Part shown: positions 1-12,247 of the stretch, piece after piece | Numbering within the stretch: position 1 is the stretch's first letter | How the letters are laid out: each line of letters begins with the position of its first letter | Source of the DNA: Limnanthes douglasii subsp. nivea | Taxonomy: Eukaryota; Streptophyta; Magnoliopsida; Brassicales; Limnanthaceae | Direction of reading: 5' to 3' | Assembly: GCA_036936605.1 (NCBI GenBank) | Contig: JAUPFV010000001.1 | Coordinates: 121,528,771-121,592,770 of the forward strand | DNA: 64,000 bases | Translations under genes and position numbers: made by a program | Notes under the pieces: model-generated | The model's database searches: none | Seen by the model: only the letters and a program-made list of their open reading frames with translations | Told to the model about the DNA's origin: nothing

Positions 1-1000
1 CCGTCTTAATACTCAAATAAAAATTGGAAATAAGACCTGCCAATTTAAACCAAACATTTAAAGTGGTAATCAGAAGAAAAAAAATAGATTTAAATAGAGA
101 CAAAATATGTGGTAAAACAAGAAACCAAAATATAGAAAGCAACCAAACGAATATTCAAGAATGAGAAATAGACTCTCCTAAAATTCAAAATAATGAAATA
201 ATTGAAGTTCTTCATACTTTAGAAATAGGTAATATGTTCAATTCATTGGATGAATTTGAAAACGTTGAATCTAGTACAAAATCTTGCATTCCATATAATA
301 AAGGATCCTTCCATTTATCCCCAAATTCAAAACAAAAATTGAAATGACAGTTAATACAAGTAGCAGAAGAAAAAGGATTAGAAAATTCAAACCTAAAACA
401 TATAAAGGTCCAATTAATTCTAAGATGATCTAATTAAAATGATCATCTAGATATTATACCTCAAATGTTAAATGACAATAAAGATCCTCGATTGGAATGC
501 TAGGGGGATAGGTGACAAGGGAACAATCCGCATAATAAAATCTATTATCAAATCTTAGAGAATTTATTTCATTGTTCTTCAAGAGCCAATGATCAATCTG
601 TTAGGCTGGATCAAACTACAAAAACCTTAGACTTCCATTATGGTTGTTTTTAACAATAACAATAAAATTTGGATAATTTAGAAGGAGGACTTCCAGATTA
701 GAAGTTTAATGGATCACGATCAAATCTTACACTTGTCTTGTGTAAAGACTAAGATTATAATCAGAATATTAGTAGTTCCATCAATGACCATAAACTCATT
801 TATAATCAGACTGGATTAGGAAATAGTCTAAAAAAAGAAAGACCAACTATAATTTTACTCTAAATTAAGCCTCTTCTCAGTTATCTTATTCCTCGAGAGT
901 TTTGTAATGGGATACTTAAGATTCGATAATAGGGTAACATTAAATTGATAAGTTAGCCTTCAAATTCTATTTCCAAATTGGTTTAGTTCACCAACAATTG
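1..1000 (+). mobile_element. LINE remnant: ORF1 tail and start of ORF2 endonuclease
   Basis: Decayed L1-type non-LTR retrotransposon. Around 478-570 the plus strand reads as the start of an apurinic-like endonuclease, with ILDWNARGIGDKGT followed by FIVLQEP, the usual first motif of plant LINE ORF2. Stops and frameshifts follow, and similarity fades between 800 and 1000. Bases 1-540 match 46480-47023, where the same LINE region is cut by a Gypsy LTR; many substitutions separate the two, so these are old independent copies or an older duplication. The 5' part of the element lies outside the window. Confidence 0.6.
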
Positions 1001-1929
1001 GTAAGCATGCTCACTACCACATCTACCATATTTTTATGGTCAATTTATTTTCAAGTTTATTTTGAATATGGAAATATTTTATCATTATTTTAAAGGTTTT
1101 GAAGAGGGAAATAATCAGATAAATATTCTAAGAAGATAAATATTCTAAGAATGAAGTCAATCTGTTAGAGTCTAAACTGTAAAATCTGTTTACAATTAAT
1201 TTTGGCATTTAGATTTCAAGTTCTTAGTCTAAATATGACTACCTAATTGTATCTTACCAACCTTAGATGCTTATTTCATTCAGTGAAAATTATTTTTTAA
1301 TATTAAATAATAATAAATTAAAAGTTAAATTTTTATAATATTTTAATAAATTTGTTAATTTAATTAGTCATAAGATATATTAATTATTTATTTAGTGACT
1401 CAAGAATTTCATTCAAATAATTTTAATGTCATCAAAATTAAGGTCTAAAAAGTTAACTAACAAAAATGAAGTTTTATCTATTACGATCTGTTATCCAAAA
1501 ATCTCAACTTACTCACTACTGAAATACCCTTGATATAAAAATAAGATCTAAACAGTTAACTAACAAAGATAGAGGCTCATTTTCTCCACCAATATCTGAA
1601 CCACTTTATCTTTCTTGATCACTTTTTAATTTACTTTCTCTCTTAACAAAACACCTTCGAAAAACTCACAAAAATTTCAATTTAGATTTCACAGAAGCTC
1701 GATTCGGATAAAATTATTATCTTTAAAGAATCATTGAAATACATCCATTCATTATGGAACACACAACTATTTATCAAGGAAACACAAATAAAGACATAAT
1801 ATCAAGATGTTACAAATGGTCGGGAATTGAAGAAATAACAAATTTGGAATTTATTGAAACTCTAAAAGAGATCACAATTGAACATGTATATTTAATCCAT
1901 AGTTTCACTCTCTCTTTTTAATACCTCGT
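1001..1929. other. AT-rich spacer, no gene seen
   Basis: No coding frame, RNA gene or clear repeat is recognised. The part around 1290-1440 is almost pure A/T. A short open stretch near 1755-1890 resembles no family I can name. Confidence 0.5.
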
Positions 1930-2330
1930 TTATCATTTATTTTACTTTCTCATCTATCATTTATTATGTTGTCCCGCGTCTATCATCTATATTGTGTCCC
2001 GTATATTTCATGTGTTACATGTCCCACATCTTTCATGTATTACTTTTCGAGCATCTATCATGAATTACATTGTCTATCATCTATCACTAATTACATTATC
2101 TTTCATTAATCGCGTATTACACTGTCCCGTGTCTATCGTGTATTACACTGTCCCGCATCTATCGTGTATTACATTATCCCGCATCTATCATGTATTACAT
2201 TCTCTTATATTATTTTGTGTATTATATAGTCTCATATCTATCATGTATTATATTTTCTCATATCTATCATGTAGTATATTATCATTCATCTATCTTATAG
2301 TATATTATCTCGCATCTCTTATTTACTTAA
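1930..2330. repeat. Degenerate minisatellite, about 26-bp unit
   Basis: Imperfect tandem copies of a unit like CCCGCATCTATCGTGTATTA plus a short tail. The clearest successive copies start near 2125, 2151 and 2177, each 26 bases apart. The 114-residue open frame across it (1994-2338) is repetitive (PHLSCIT-type repeats) and is a by-product of the repeat. Confidence 0.75.
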
Positions 2331-2589
2331 GTATTTAAAATTTTATAGGTTTTGGAAGGAGAATTGGCCAACGATGAAAGAAAATGATTAAACTAATGTA
2401 GATGAGAAAATAAATGCATTTATTATTTAAGAACGTGCCAGTAAAAAATCAACCACACAGACTAAAAAAATTTACACATCGAAAAAAATTAAATTTAGGA
2501 ATGTTGCACGACCAAGAAACTTAAATATGTAATCGAAGCTTGTAATGGTACTATCAAATACAGAAGTCAATACTGACCAGTTTGGATAC
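2331..2589. other. Unassigned sequence before the Gypsy remnant
   Basis: No gene is seen. It may contain the outer part of a decayed 5' LTR, but I cannot fix the LTR start because no second LTR of this element is visible. Confidence 0.35.
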
Positions 2590-2705
2590 TTAAAAAGGTT
2601 GCACAACACCTCCTTTCTCTCACAACCTCTTACAAAAATACTTAATATCAACCGAAAAAGATTTTAAACCCGATTTTACCCTTGAACCAAGTTTTACCAT
2701 CACCA
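2590..2705 (+). mobile_element. 3' end of a decayed 5' LTR, Tat-type Gypsy
   Basis: The stretch running through TACAAAAATACTTAATATCA to CACCAAATTGGCAACC matches, with changes, the minus strand of the LTR at 39947-40070. It runs into an AATTGGC primer-binding-like motif at 2706-2720, comparable with AATTGGCGGCCACAG after the LTR at 47024-47445 and with AATTGGCGCTAG beside the young Tat LTR. I therefore read it as the end of the 5' LTR of the decayed element that follows. The LTR start is not resolved. Confidence 0.5.
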
Positions 2706-3393
2706 AATTGGCAACCATAATGGGACCTAGAGGTACAAATAAGGTCGTAGATACCCATAGCAGCACAACAATAGATGTGAAGAAAAGATTATGATTGGGC
2801 ATACTTAGAAAGAGATAACTGAGTGATCTAACTAAGTCTAAAGCCGAGCTGAGCATATATAAATAAGACAAAGAATGAGAAAAGGTGCAAGCTTCAACTA
2901 GAACTCACTCAGATTAAAATACAGATATATAGTAGAGGCAAGACGAGCAGACCAATTCAAACCAAGAAGAACCCGAACGCGCTCGAGACCGAGCATAACT
3001 CACAAGACCGAGTGCGCGTAAGTAAAGCTGAAGAAACAAAAACGGCCCACTCGGGAACAGTGGAAACCAACATTCTTAACAATCAAGTGCATTAATTGAC
3101 TCATCCCACGAAGATCATAACTCATATAATAATGGCTACAAATTTAGGACCATTAGTAACAGTTATAATCTACGTGCAATATAAATGAGTCCACGTAATA
3201 AAAGATGTTGTAATTGCTAAAAGTAGTATATATAATGATCTAGAGTGATGTAATAAGAGATATGATCTTCTTCCCGAATATATAAAAGTTTACTACTTTG
3301 GTATATAAGTTTTAGGTTTTTCTCGTTAATAGGTACCTGAATAGCTCTATTCAAAACCTTACTTGTAATACGAAGTTCAAAATTATTTGAGAT
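2706..3393. other. Leader region between PBS and gag, unassigned
   Basis: Longer than the PBS-to-gag gap of the related element at 47446-47518, so it may hold an insertion. A TATA-like TATATAAATA lies near 2855. No coding frame is convincing on either strand. Confidence 0.35.
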
Positions 3394-4930
3394 ATGAATC
3401 TCAATATGCAGGAAGTGTTGCCTCATGAAAATAAAGTAATCAGAGATGAAAATGAGCATGCTAATGTGTCTCATGTTAATCACAATACTGAGGAAAGACC
3501 ATTCATGCAAGATGAACGTGATCAACTGAGGATGGAGATTGAAGCTTAAAAGGCCGAAACGCAGGCTCAAATATCGTTAAAAAAAACTTTGATGCGAGAG
3601 GTATATCTACAGATGAGCCTCGGGACAATAACAAACAAAGTGAGAATGTTAAGTCCCTAAAAGTTTATATTAATCCTAAAACGGCACATTGGTAAAAACA
3701 AGTAAAGACTACATCGGATTCTTCTGATACTTCCACCACTACTTCTGACTCTAAGTGGTCTTCTTCATCTAGTAGTGAGCGGGGCCGCCAGAAAAGGAAA
3801 ATAAGGTTAACCAAGAAGTATTAGAGGAAAAGGGACAGGAATGGCAAAATGAAAAAGAATAAATTTCAGGGAAAAATAAAGGGATCGACAGATTACTGTA
3901 TTGATCATCTACAAAGTGATCAATTTTCTACCCAATCTAAACCAGGTATATTTTCCACTCTTGATGAAGATACAATATTTAACTATAACCGTAATGGGAG
4001 GCAATCACCCTTGTCCTAAAAAATACTCTTTGGAAATCTGCCAATGAGGTTTAAGAGTTCCAAAATAGAGAAGTATGATGAGAGCAAAGACCCTGATAAT
4101 CATCTCGAGCAGTTCAATAATTTTATGATGAATTTTGATGATGATAACAAACATATATATGAGGTATTTCTCACAAACTTTCAAAGAAAGTGCTTTAAAA
4201 TGGTATAATAATTTACCATAGGGATCAATAAAGAACATTGATATGCTTATGATGAGATTTCAGAGACAGTTTATGGAGAGTAAGGAGCTTAAAAGGAATG
4301 GTGACACTATCATCCATTGTTCCCAAGAGTTGAATGAATCTTTGGAAGAATACATTATCCATTTTATGAATACGAAGAATGGGTTGGCTGATTATTTTGA
4401 ACAAGTGGTTATTGCTTCTCAAAGGCAAGGTTTCAATCTAGGTGAATTGGTTGATTCAGTAACTCGTAAAAAACGATGACTTGGGGCGAACTGTTAAAAC
4501 AAGTCGGAAAGAGAAACCGATGGAAGAGACTAAGAAATTTAGAGTACCACACCAAAATAGGTTTGTTCCAACAACGCCAATCCCACAAGCTAGTACTCAA
4601 TCTCAGGCCACAATTAATTACATGCCTAAAGAATTTGTACAAGGATCACATCAACCAAGATAGAATCAATCAAATAAAACCCAACAATTTAAACCCAAGA
4701 AGGGTTTATGGGTTCAACTCGAATAGTTTGCCAAACCAGGTGATATTTTGACTACCATTTATGATAAAACTAAAAATATTGTGCATTTTAAGAGATCATC
4801 GCCAATTAGGTCTCCTATAGAGAATCGAAATACTCATTTTTGTAAATACCACAAAGATGTGGGTCACGATACCTAATACTGAATTTCACTAAAACAATAA
4901 GGGCATAACTTAATTGAGAGAGGGAAGTTA
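3394..4930 (+). pseudogene. gag: Decayed Gypsy gag (Retrotrans_gag)
   Basis: Capsid-like gag of a Tat-lineage Ty3/Gypsy element, which in a live element packages the RNA in cytoplasmic particles. A start ATG is at 3394, but the frame stops at a TAA near 3547. The conserved gag core lies at about 4060-4480 across several frames: KYDESKDPDNHLEQFNN, then ALKWYNN and RFQRQFMESKELKRNGDT. A zinc-knuckle-like FCKYHKDVGHDT follows near 4835-4870 and loses its last cysteine to a stop. The same order is seen in the gag at 47518-49050 and in the young element's gag. Multiple stops and shifts make it a pseudogene. Confidence 0.85.
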
Positions 4931-5339
4931 TCAAATTTTGTTAAAAACAATAAGGGGGAATAGGCCAGTCGATACCCAATATAATACAGATATAGCCCGA
5001 GCTGCATTACCAACTGGTCAAGGATAACGCATAGGAGCATCTCGACAAGAATATGCTATGGTAATTATGTAAAGCTTTTATGTGGATTTGAAATATCTAG
5101 ATCCTGGCCCAGATCAGAATCAGCTTGGAATGATAGCAGAAAAGATCTCTACAATATCCAATATGCGTAACATTTTTGAATTCCTTACTATTTTTGGGGG
5201 AGATATTGGGACTGCACCTTCAAGTTGCTCAAGAAAAATACATGTTAATATCCTAACAACTCATATAGAGGGAAAATGTCTACACATCTTTATCAAAGAC
5301 CTACTCCATTCATTTTCTTTGATGAAGATGATTTAAGAG

Positions 5340-5800
5340 ACATTGATGGGCCATATGAAGATGATATGGTCATAAGGAATCCATTGAATACAATAATGTA
5401 CGAAGGATTTTAATTGATACCGGCAGTTTGGAAAATATATTGTTTCCATCAGATTAAAAGCAAATGTAAAATGCTTTAGTTATCCAGCGTTCAAATAAGA
5501 CCATAGCAGGGTTTACTGGAAGTACAACTGATGTAATTGGGGAATTTGAAAAAGAAGTTTTATTGGAAAAAGGGCCATTCAAGAAGTTGGTAATAATTTT
5601 GTTTGTGGTAGTTGATTGTCTCACATCTTACAATACTATATTTGATAGGTTTTAGCTATCCATGATGCATGCGGTAGATTCCACCGTCCACCAGTGTTTG
5701 AAATATGTTGTGGGAGGGCAAGTGGGCGTCGTCTGAAGTAGCCAAAAGGTAGCTCGTGAATGTTATGTCTATGCTCTTGCTTTGAAATCACTAGAAGCAA
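5340..5800 (+). pseudogene. Decayed Gypsy aspartic protease region
   Basis: The catalytic motif LIDTGS is visible at about 5410-5430, followed by NILF and, near 5500-5540, IAGFTGSTTDVIGEFE. A fainter FVVVDCLTSYNTIF-like stretch follows near 5600-5650. The order matches the young Tat element, where DTGSS precedes FTGATSNVIGEF. Stops interrupt it. In a live element the protease cuts the Gag-Pol polyprotein. Confidence 0.75.
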
Positions 5801-5929
5801 TAAAGTTTAACAACGAATAGAAATTAGTGGAGTCTTTTGCCAATCAAAACAAGATAGACGATCTGAGGGAGGTTCCTAGTGCGGTAATCTCAGTAAAAAA
5901 AGGTAGAAATCTATTACTTGGGAGAAGGT

Positions 5930-6960
5930 AAACGTGTCAAGGTCGGATCTAAACTACCATTAAAGCTAAAATAATTTTTTTTATCTAATAATTTACACGT
6001 GTTTGCATGGTGCAATAGGGATGTGACTAGATTAGTTACAAACTATCTATCTGATCTGATGTTGGCTAGTGGTACAAAGAATAAGATATTTTCAAAAGGA
6101 AAATCTGAAGCGATTGTTCAAGAAGTAGATCGGTTGACCCATATGAGGCATATCAAAGAATCCTAATACCTTATTTGGAAAACTAATCCTATTTTGGTCA
6201 AGAAAAAGAATGGAAAATGCCGTATGTGCATTGACTTCACAGACCCCATAGAGTTTGACATAAAGATCATTTCTCAGTGCCCTAGATTGATCAGCTTGTG
6301 GACTCTACATCAGGGAATACGGTTCTGTCTTTTATGGATGCCTTCTCTGGGTATAATAAAATGCAAATAAATCCTGATGATCATTACGATACCACGTTCA
6401 TCACTGACAGGGGGCTTCATAGTTACAAGGTAATGTATTTTGGGTCAAAGAATGTTGGAGCCACTTATCAATGATTCGTGAATAAAGCATTTGCTAATCA
6501 GATCGAAAGAAATATGGAAGTCTACATCGTTAATATGATGGTCACGGTTCCTAAAGAAGAGGATCATATCTATTATCTCCAGGAAATTTTCTCCAACCTA
6601 GAGGCCATCAATTGGAAATTAAATCCGCAAAAATGCACCTTTGGTTTTTGATAATGTAAATTTTTGGGCTATATAATAAGTGATAAATTGATTCAGGCTA
6701 ACCCGAATCAGTTAAATGCATTGTTGGTTATGGATCCACCCCGGAATACTAAAGAATTCCAGATGTTAACTGGAAGATTAACAGCTTTAAACCGGTTTAT
6801 TTGAAGGTCATCAGAAAATGTGCTCAATGTTTCCAAGTCTTGAGAAATTCAAAAGACTTCAATTGGTCTCTTAACTATGATCAAGCTTTCCTTGAGATTA
6901 AGAGTCACTTGTCCTCACCCAAGACATTGTTCAAACCTGTTGATAGAGAAAGACTCTATA
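5930..6960 (+). pseudogene. Decayed Gypsy reverse transcriptase
   Basis: RVT_1 domain of a Tat-lineage element. Readable motifs are KKKNGKCRMCIDFTD, IDQLVDSTSGN, SFMDAFSGYNKMQ, TFITDRGLHSYKVM and FGSKNVGATYQ, then the C-terminal thumb with LGYIISD and LTGRLTALNRFI. The catalytic pair expected as YIDD or YVDD reads YIVN at about 6525, so both aspartates are gone. Several in-frame stops and frame changes add to this. It cannot be active. Confidence 0.85.
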
Positions 6961-6965
6961 TATAG

Positions 6966-7640
6966 TTGGTCGTATCAGAATATGTTGTAAGTGTTGTGTT
7001 AGTACGAAAAATGGATATTTACCGTCGTTCGTTTTACCGTATAAGCAAGAGTTTGTTAAAAGCTGAGAAAAGGTATTTAAAAGTGGAAAAACTGGTTTTG
7101 GCGTTGAAGATAGCTGCTAGAAAGATGAGGCCTTACTTTCAAGCACATTCAATGACTAAGTGATCAATTGAGCTTGGAGACTATGATATTGATTTTGCGC
7201 CTCGAAAAACAGTCAAAGCCCAAGTTGTGGATGATTTTTTAGTAGAATTCCACTATAAACGGCCTCGTGAAGAAGTATAAGTCACTAAGTTTAAAATAGA
7301 ATGGGTATTCGGATGTCGAGTCTAGTACGATGAGATGCAGAGCTAAAATTTGCTTAACTTCTCCAGTACCAAGCTATAGGTTTTGGCTTCAGAGCATCCA
7401 ACAAGGAGTCGGATATGAAGCGGTTATAGTTGGGTTAAGGTTAACTCATATACGTGGGGCTAAAAGAGTCCAGCCAATAAGCCAGGAAAGAACACTTGAT
7501 AAAATATTTATAAGTGTTAAAAGAAGTCACCATCGACTTTAAACTCTTTAGCTATGAGTATGTCCGTAGATCGGCCAACGACATAGAAGATTCCTTAGCC
7601 ACTATAGCATACTCTGAAGCATATCCCCAAAATTATTATG
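6966..7640 (+). pseudogene. Decayed RNase H and second (archaeal-type) RNase H
   Basis: Bases 6966-7163 read as the end of the first RNase H, with SKSLLKAEKRYLKVEKLVLA and AARKMRPYFQAH, which also occur in the young Tat element. From about 7310 a second RNase H remnant follows; VGYEAVIVGLRLTHIRGAK corresponds to NEAKYEAVLAGLRLAKICGA of the intact copy. The acidic catalytic residues and the intervening frame are damaged. Two RNase H domains in a row are a hallmark of the Tat lineage. Confidence 0.75.
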
Positions 7641-8940
7641 AAAGAATCTCCTTCTATAGATGTAAGTACATAAAAAAACTTGAAGTTAGAGAAAATTTGC
7701 ACGTATCTGATGCACTCTCTAAATATTGGAGTAATGAAATCCAAGAGTTTATTACCAATGAAGTTTTACCCCCAGAAAAGGATTTGGCTAAAAAAGTGAG
7801 TCACAAGGCTCGTGGTTTCCCAATTTCGATGGGGGTTCTTTATTAAAAGTCTTTCAACAGGCCTCTACTACATTTCCTCAGATTAAATGATTTCTAAAGT
7901 AGACTATTAAAATTTCATGATGGAGAAGGGTCATCATATTGTGGTTATAAAGTTTTAACTTGAAGAGTCATAATAACATGATATTATTGGCCTACCATCA
8001 TGGCAGATGTTAAAGTTCTGGTGAAGATATGTGATCATTATCAAAGATATGCAAATGTTATCCATGTGTCACTAGTCCCCATAGAATCAATATCTCAACT
8101 TTCACAATTCTATAGATGGGTACTTGATCTGGTTGGGCCCCTCCCAATGGCTTCAGGGGGTTGTCGTACCATAATTGTTGAAATACATTATTTCTCAAAA
8201 TGGATAGAGGCTCCACCTTTGTCTGGAAGAAATTCTAAGGCAGTAATTACATTTATTCTCACCAACATATGCTGCCAATTTGGAATTCCTAAACGCATCA
8301 CCATAGTTAACGGTCCTCAGATTGATAATAAGGACATGACTACGTTTTGTGCATCTAGAGGAATTCATCTTTTTTTTCTTCTCCTTTACATCCCTAAGCC
8401 AATGACAAGTTGAATTAGCAAATCGAATAATTAAGTCACGATTAAAAAATAATTTAGAGGGAGCTGGTAGGAAATAGACAAGAAACTTGCAAAAAATACT
8501 ATGGGTATACCTGGCTACTCTACATACAGCCACACAAGAGTCTTCATTTTCTTTAGTTTATGTGATGGATGCAATCAAACCTGTAAAGGCAACTCTCCCT
8601 CAAAATTATTTCGAAAGCGAGAATGAGATAGCTATGAGGGCTCAGTTGCATTTGGTTGAAGAAAAGAGGGTGAAGGCACATTTAAAAACTGAACATTATC
8701 AAGGGTTGATGAGGAGTAGGTTTGCCAGTAAGGTAAAAAGAAGATATTTTTAAGTTGGAGATAAAGTGTTGAGAAACATATTCTTGCACACCAAGGAGAA
8801 ACAGTTCGGAAAGTTAGCTCTAAATTGGGAAGGACCATACATCTTATGTGAAAAAGTTAAGCACAGAACATACAAACTCTACGATAAAGAAGACAACTTG
8901 TTGAAGCATCCTTGGAGCATGGAGCATCTCGGGTTGTAAT
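7641..8940 (+). pseudogene. Decayed Gypsy integrase, copy 1
   Basis: Integrase of the same Tat element. The HHCC zinc finger is damaged (GSSYCGYK where GSAHCGFK is expected, and CDHYQRY with one cysteine lost). The catalytic core reads YRWVLDLVGPLPMASGG, then GIPKRITIVNGPQ, where the second catalytic Asp of the usual TDNGPQ is replaced. The third motif carries a stop. The chromatin-binding tail (GDKVLRN, LALNWEGPY, KHPWSMEHL) ends near 8937. From 7808 onward it is nearly identical to 49051-50183 and shares the dead residues, so inactivation came before the duplication. Confidence 0.9.
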
Positions 8941-9650
8941 TAGAGTAAGCTCATCTTGTAAATATTTCCTTTTCTTTACTTCAATATAAATATTGGGGGA
9001 CATACTCCTTCCTACCTTGGTATCGCGGGGAGGTTTTAATGAGGTGTACAAATTTATCATTTGCCTCTTTTAAAGTTGTTATTTTGGTTGGATCAGAAGT
9101 ATTAAAATTTTATTAAAAGCTTGTTTCCCTCAAATAGATTATCTTTGAGTTGATCGGAAGTATTAAAGACTTATTCAAGCCTTGATGGGTTAAAGGCTTA
9201 TTAAAAGCGTGTTACCCTTAAATGGATTACCTTTGATTGGATCAGATGTATTAAAGACTTGTTAAACAGCTTATGGATTAAAATATTATTGAACGACTGT
9301 TGCCTTTAAATGAGTGATCTATGTATAGATCGGATAAATGTAAGATTGATTAAGTTTATAATTCCTATGAAGAAAATATTTTTTATTTTTTATTTAATTT
9401 TTAAAAAATACTCGGATATTAAGGGAAGTATAAAAGAAGATAAGGAAAAAAATACTAAGCAAGTAAGATTTGAAATGACATGGAATACGAATAGAATCAT
9501 AAAAGAATCTGATCCACGTTAAAAAATTCCTTGTAAACCACAAGGAGTTGTAAAACAAGAGCTTCCAGAAAATTAGATATTAAAAAAACAAAATGCCTTG
9601 CATACTCCAACGACTTCGCTTCAGAATACCAACACTGTAAAAATAATTAA
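8941..9650. repeat. Gypsy 3' untranslated region with imperfect tandem units
   Basis: AT-rich spacer between integrase and the antisense ORF. Three imperfect units, roughly 60-90 bp each, begin with GATCAGAAGTATTAAA, GATCGGAAGTATTAAAG and GATCAGATGTATTAAAG at about 9094, 9154 and 9239. Duplicated at 50184-50888. Confidence 0.65.
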
Positions 9651-9652
9651 CC

Positions 9653-11520
9653 TTAGGGCTCGTTCCCTTCGGTTTTCTTCTCAACATTACCATCTTCTTT
9701 CTCCTCTTTATCATCACTTGAGTCATGCTCAAGATCTGGTGAAGACATAGACCTTACCATCATGTTGAATTTATTACTTTGTGTCATAGTATGAAAGGGA
9801 ACTTCGTCATCCGGTACAAAACTCCATAGTTTCCTAAGAGACCGTTTGGGAAACGTTTCATGGAACAAAAACACCATATATACTTTAACACACTCTTCCC
9901 TCCATTCCATGAAATTCAACACCCCTTCAGTATATTCATTCCTTGCAGGGGCTATATATTGGGCCTTTGTTTCTTTCAAAGAGGTGATATTAGCATCCTT
10001 TTTCTTGAGAAGATCTTGTAATTTCTTCTTCTCTTTGGATAATTGTTCATTAATAGTTTTCTCATTGGTTAGTGCTTCATTCAAGGAATTAAGCTACTAG
10101 GAAGTGGTAGATTGGAGTTCAGTATATAGCTGGTTCATGATTTTTCTCGATTGGCCTTAGCTTGTTCCAAATCAGCACTCAGTTGCTCTTTTTCTTTACG
10201 CAAAAAGTTTCAACCTTTTTTTGTTCGAACACGAGGAAATCTTTCAGGCCTTCGTTGTCAGTTTGAATGGAAATGATGTCTTTTTTCTGAGCTCTGACTT
10301 GTCTTTCCAAGTCAACTATTGTCCTGATGTACATGCTCATTGGATACTTTGAAATATTCACCATCATGAATCATTGCATTGACTATGGTGGTTGTATGGG
10401 GGAAGGTTCGGTCAAAATATTCTTTGTCAAATTAACTGAAGTACAATTTCCTATATCATCCTCGTTAACATTACCTTCAGCAAAAGGTTGGTCAGCGGTA
10501 GGAAACACTTGAGAGGAAGGATAAGTATGTACCTATTTTTGGGGAGGAACTTTAGTAGGAAGGATAAGAGGAATGACCTCGGATCGGAGTATGTCTCCGA
10601 ACTGATGCCCCTTTCTTCTTCTTTTCTATCATGTTATCACTACCCCCTTGGCATCTCTTGTGTCTTTTTTTATTCTTAATTTTTGGAGAATGTTGTGGCC
10701 CTTTGGCCTGACCTATTATTACCACTACAGCCTCCAATAATGCAGCATCAATCCCTCATGGGAATCCCGAACTACTCACATCGGGAAGCCCTTGAGAGGA
10801 ATCTTCACATTTCTTCTTCTTCTTCTTGATTTTTGTCAAGATTACTACAAGCCTTATTCCTAGCTAGTAAATAAAAGCTTACCATCAGTTTTCTTAGTTT
10901 GTTTGAAGATATTAGCAGCTTCATGAGGACTGGTAAACTATTTCCATGAGAGAGCCGTAGTTGAGCTTGTTCTCCATAGATGGTCCCTTACCATGTTAGC
11001 TGCAGTAAAAAAATTATGGAGCCCAGTTCCCTAATTCTTTGTAGCCCACTGATTTTGCTTTGAAAAAGTAGTTCATCCCCACTCTAAATATTCTGAGAAC
11101 ATCTTTGAAAACACTGAAAGATAAAATCCGATGTGGAGTTTTAATATTATCATCCGATGTGAAGTTCAATACTAACATCCGATGTGAAATTTAATATCAA
11201 TTGTAGAGTGTTTACCTGAACTTTTCCAGTATCTAGTTAAAGCGCTTAGACTTTCCTTTGGAATTAATCTTCTTTTCATTTTCCCAAGAACCACTGATGA
11301 TGAGGAATTAAGTCCTCCAAGTCTTATTAGCCTCGAGCAAATCATCAACCGCCTTGTAATCATTCCCTATGTTGAAATAATTGAAGGGGATATGATGGTT
11401 TCGACACAAGCCGGCACAACAAAAAACTGTTCCATGAACATTAGAATCTTGGAAAGTCTTGAGGCAATGATGTTGGCTAATAAGGTATACCACGCATTGG
11501 GGCTTAACTAACTCAGACAT
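9653..11520 (-). pseudogene. Decayed antisense ORF of the Tat element, copy 1
   Basis: Homologue of the spliced antisense gene at 26032-28788. From the 5' end on minus: 11520-11308 reads IPFNYFNIGNDYKAVDDLLE then ANKTWRT, matching LPFYYLTLEDDLKIVDDHLE then ADKLWKQ of the intact copy. A shifted frame then gives SGSWENEKKIN against SGAWENGKEIS, followed by a conserved splice donor (CAG|GTAAAC near 11217). The 3' part at 10367-9653 is a coiled coil (NEQLSKEKKKLQDLLKKK) ending in SLRKLWSFVPDDEVPF, like DLTNLWKQVPEESRPRE of the intact protein. Stops and shifts disable it. Its function is unknown. Confidence 0.75.
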
Positions 11521-12100
11521 AGTTTTACTAAGTGAAAGTATCTAACTATCTCTAGGTCCAAAGGGAACCGAAGACCCCCGTTAAGTACTTCGGTATATAC
11601 CACTAGGTCTTTAGCCATGTTATCCACTCGAGTCTCATCATGGATGGGAATCGTCCCCTTGATAGACTCCGAAAAGCCTCATTTATTCCTTATTCTATAT
11701 AACTCAACAGTGTGGATATACACATAAGAGATTTTTTTAAGTTCTAACAAGTACTTAACACTGACCTTGAAAATGTTAGGTATTAGATGATAATAAAAAA
11801 CTTGACTATGTACTTATGGATACTCAATTTCTCATTCTCTATACATATTCATATTATTTTTGACAATTCGATCGTTTATTTTCGATCGATATATTTTATA
11901 AAAAAATTGGATTAAAGATTTCAATTAAATTAGTATAATTCATTTTTAAATCAATTTTCAGTTTTCTACCCATAAAATTTAATTTTATTAAAATTTATAA
12001 ATTCAAAAATTAACACCATATGATTCAAAATCAATAAATTATGTATCAAACTGTGATGATAACGAAGAAACACGACTCATATCCTACTTGTTAACTTTCA
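11521..12100. other. Spacer between antisense ORF and LINE
   Basis: No gene is seen. This is where the 5' end of the antisense gene and the 3' LTR of the decayed element would be expected, but no LTR match is recognisable. The last 250 bases are strongly AT-rich. Confidence 0.4.
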
Positions 12101-12167
12101 TCAGTTTAACTCAAAAAAAGTTGGCCCTAAACCCACATCACCAACTATTATATCGAAGAATAAATTC
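12101..12167. repeat. Left direct repeat flanking LINE copy 1
   Basis: About 62-67 bases containing TGGCCCTAAACCCACATCAC and CAACTATTATATCGAAGAAT, repeated imperfectly at 16962-17024 on the far side of the LINE. It could be an unusually long target-site duplication or a pre-existing repeat. Confidence 0.65.
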
Positions 12168-12247
12168 TGAAATAAAGTGAAAAAAAATCTTTCTCTCCAA
12201 GAAATGAAAATTTCTTTCTTGATCGCTCAACTGATTTGAGGGAATAT

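Noticed and set aside
1994..2338. 114-residue plus-strand frame
   Set aside because: Produced by the 26-bp minisatellite; the protein is only a repeat of its translation.
3217..3570. 117-residue minus-strand frame
   Set aside because: Overlaps the gag start on the other strand and shows no family signal.
8195..8533. Minus-strand frame across integrase
   Set aside because: Shadow of the integrase remnant on plus; the same shadow occurs in the duplicate.
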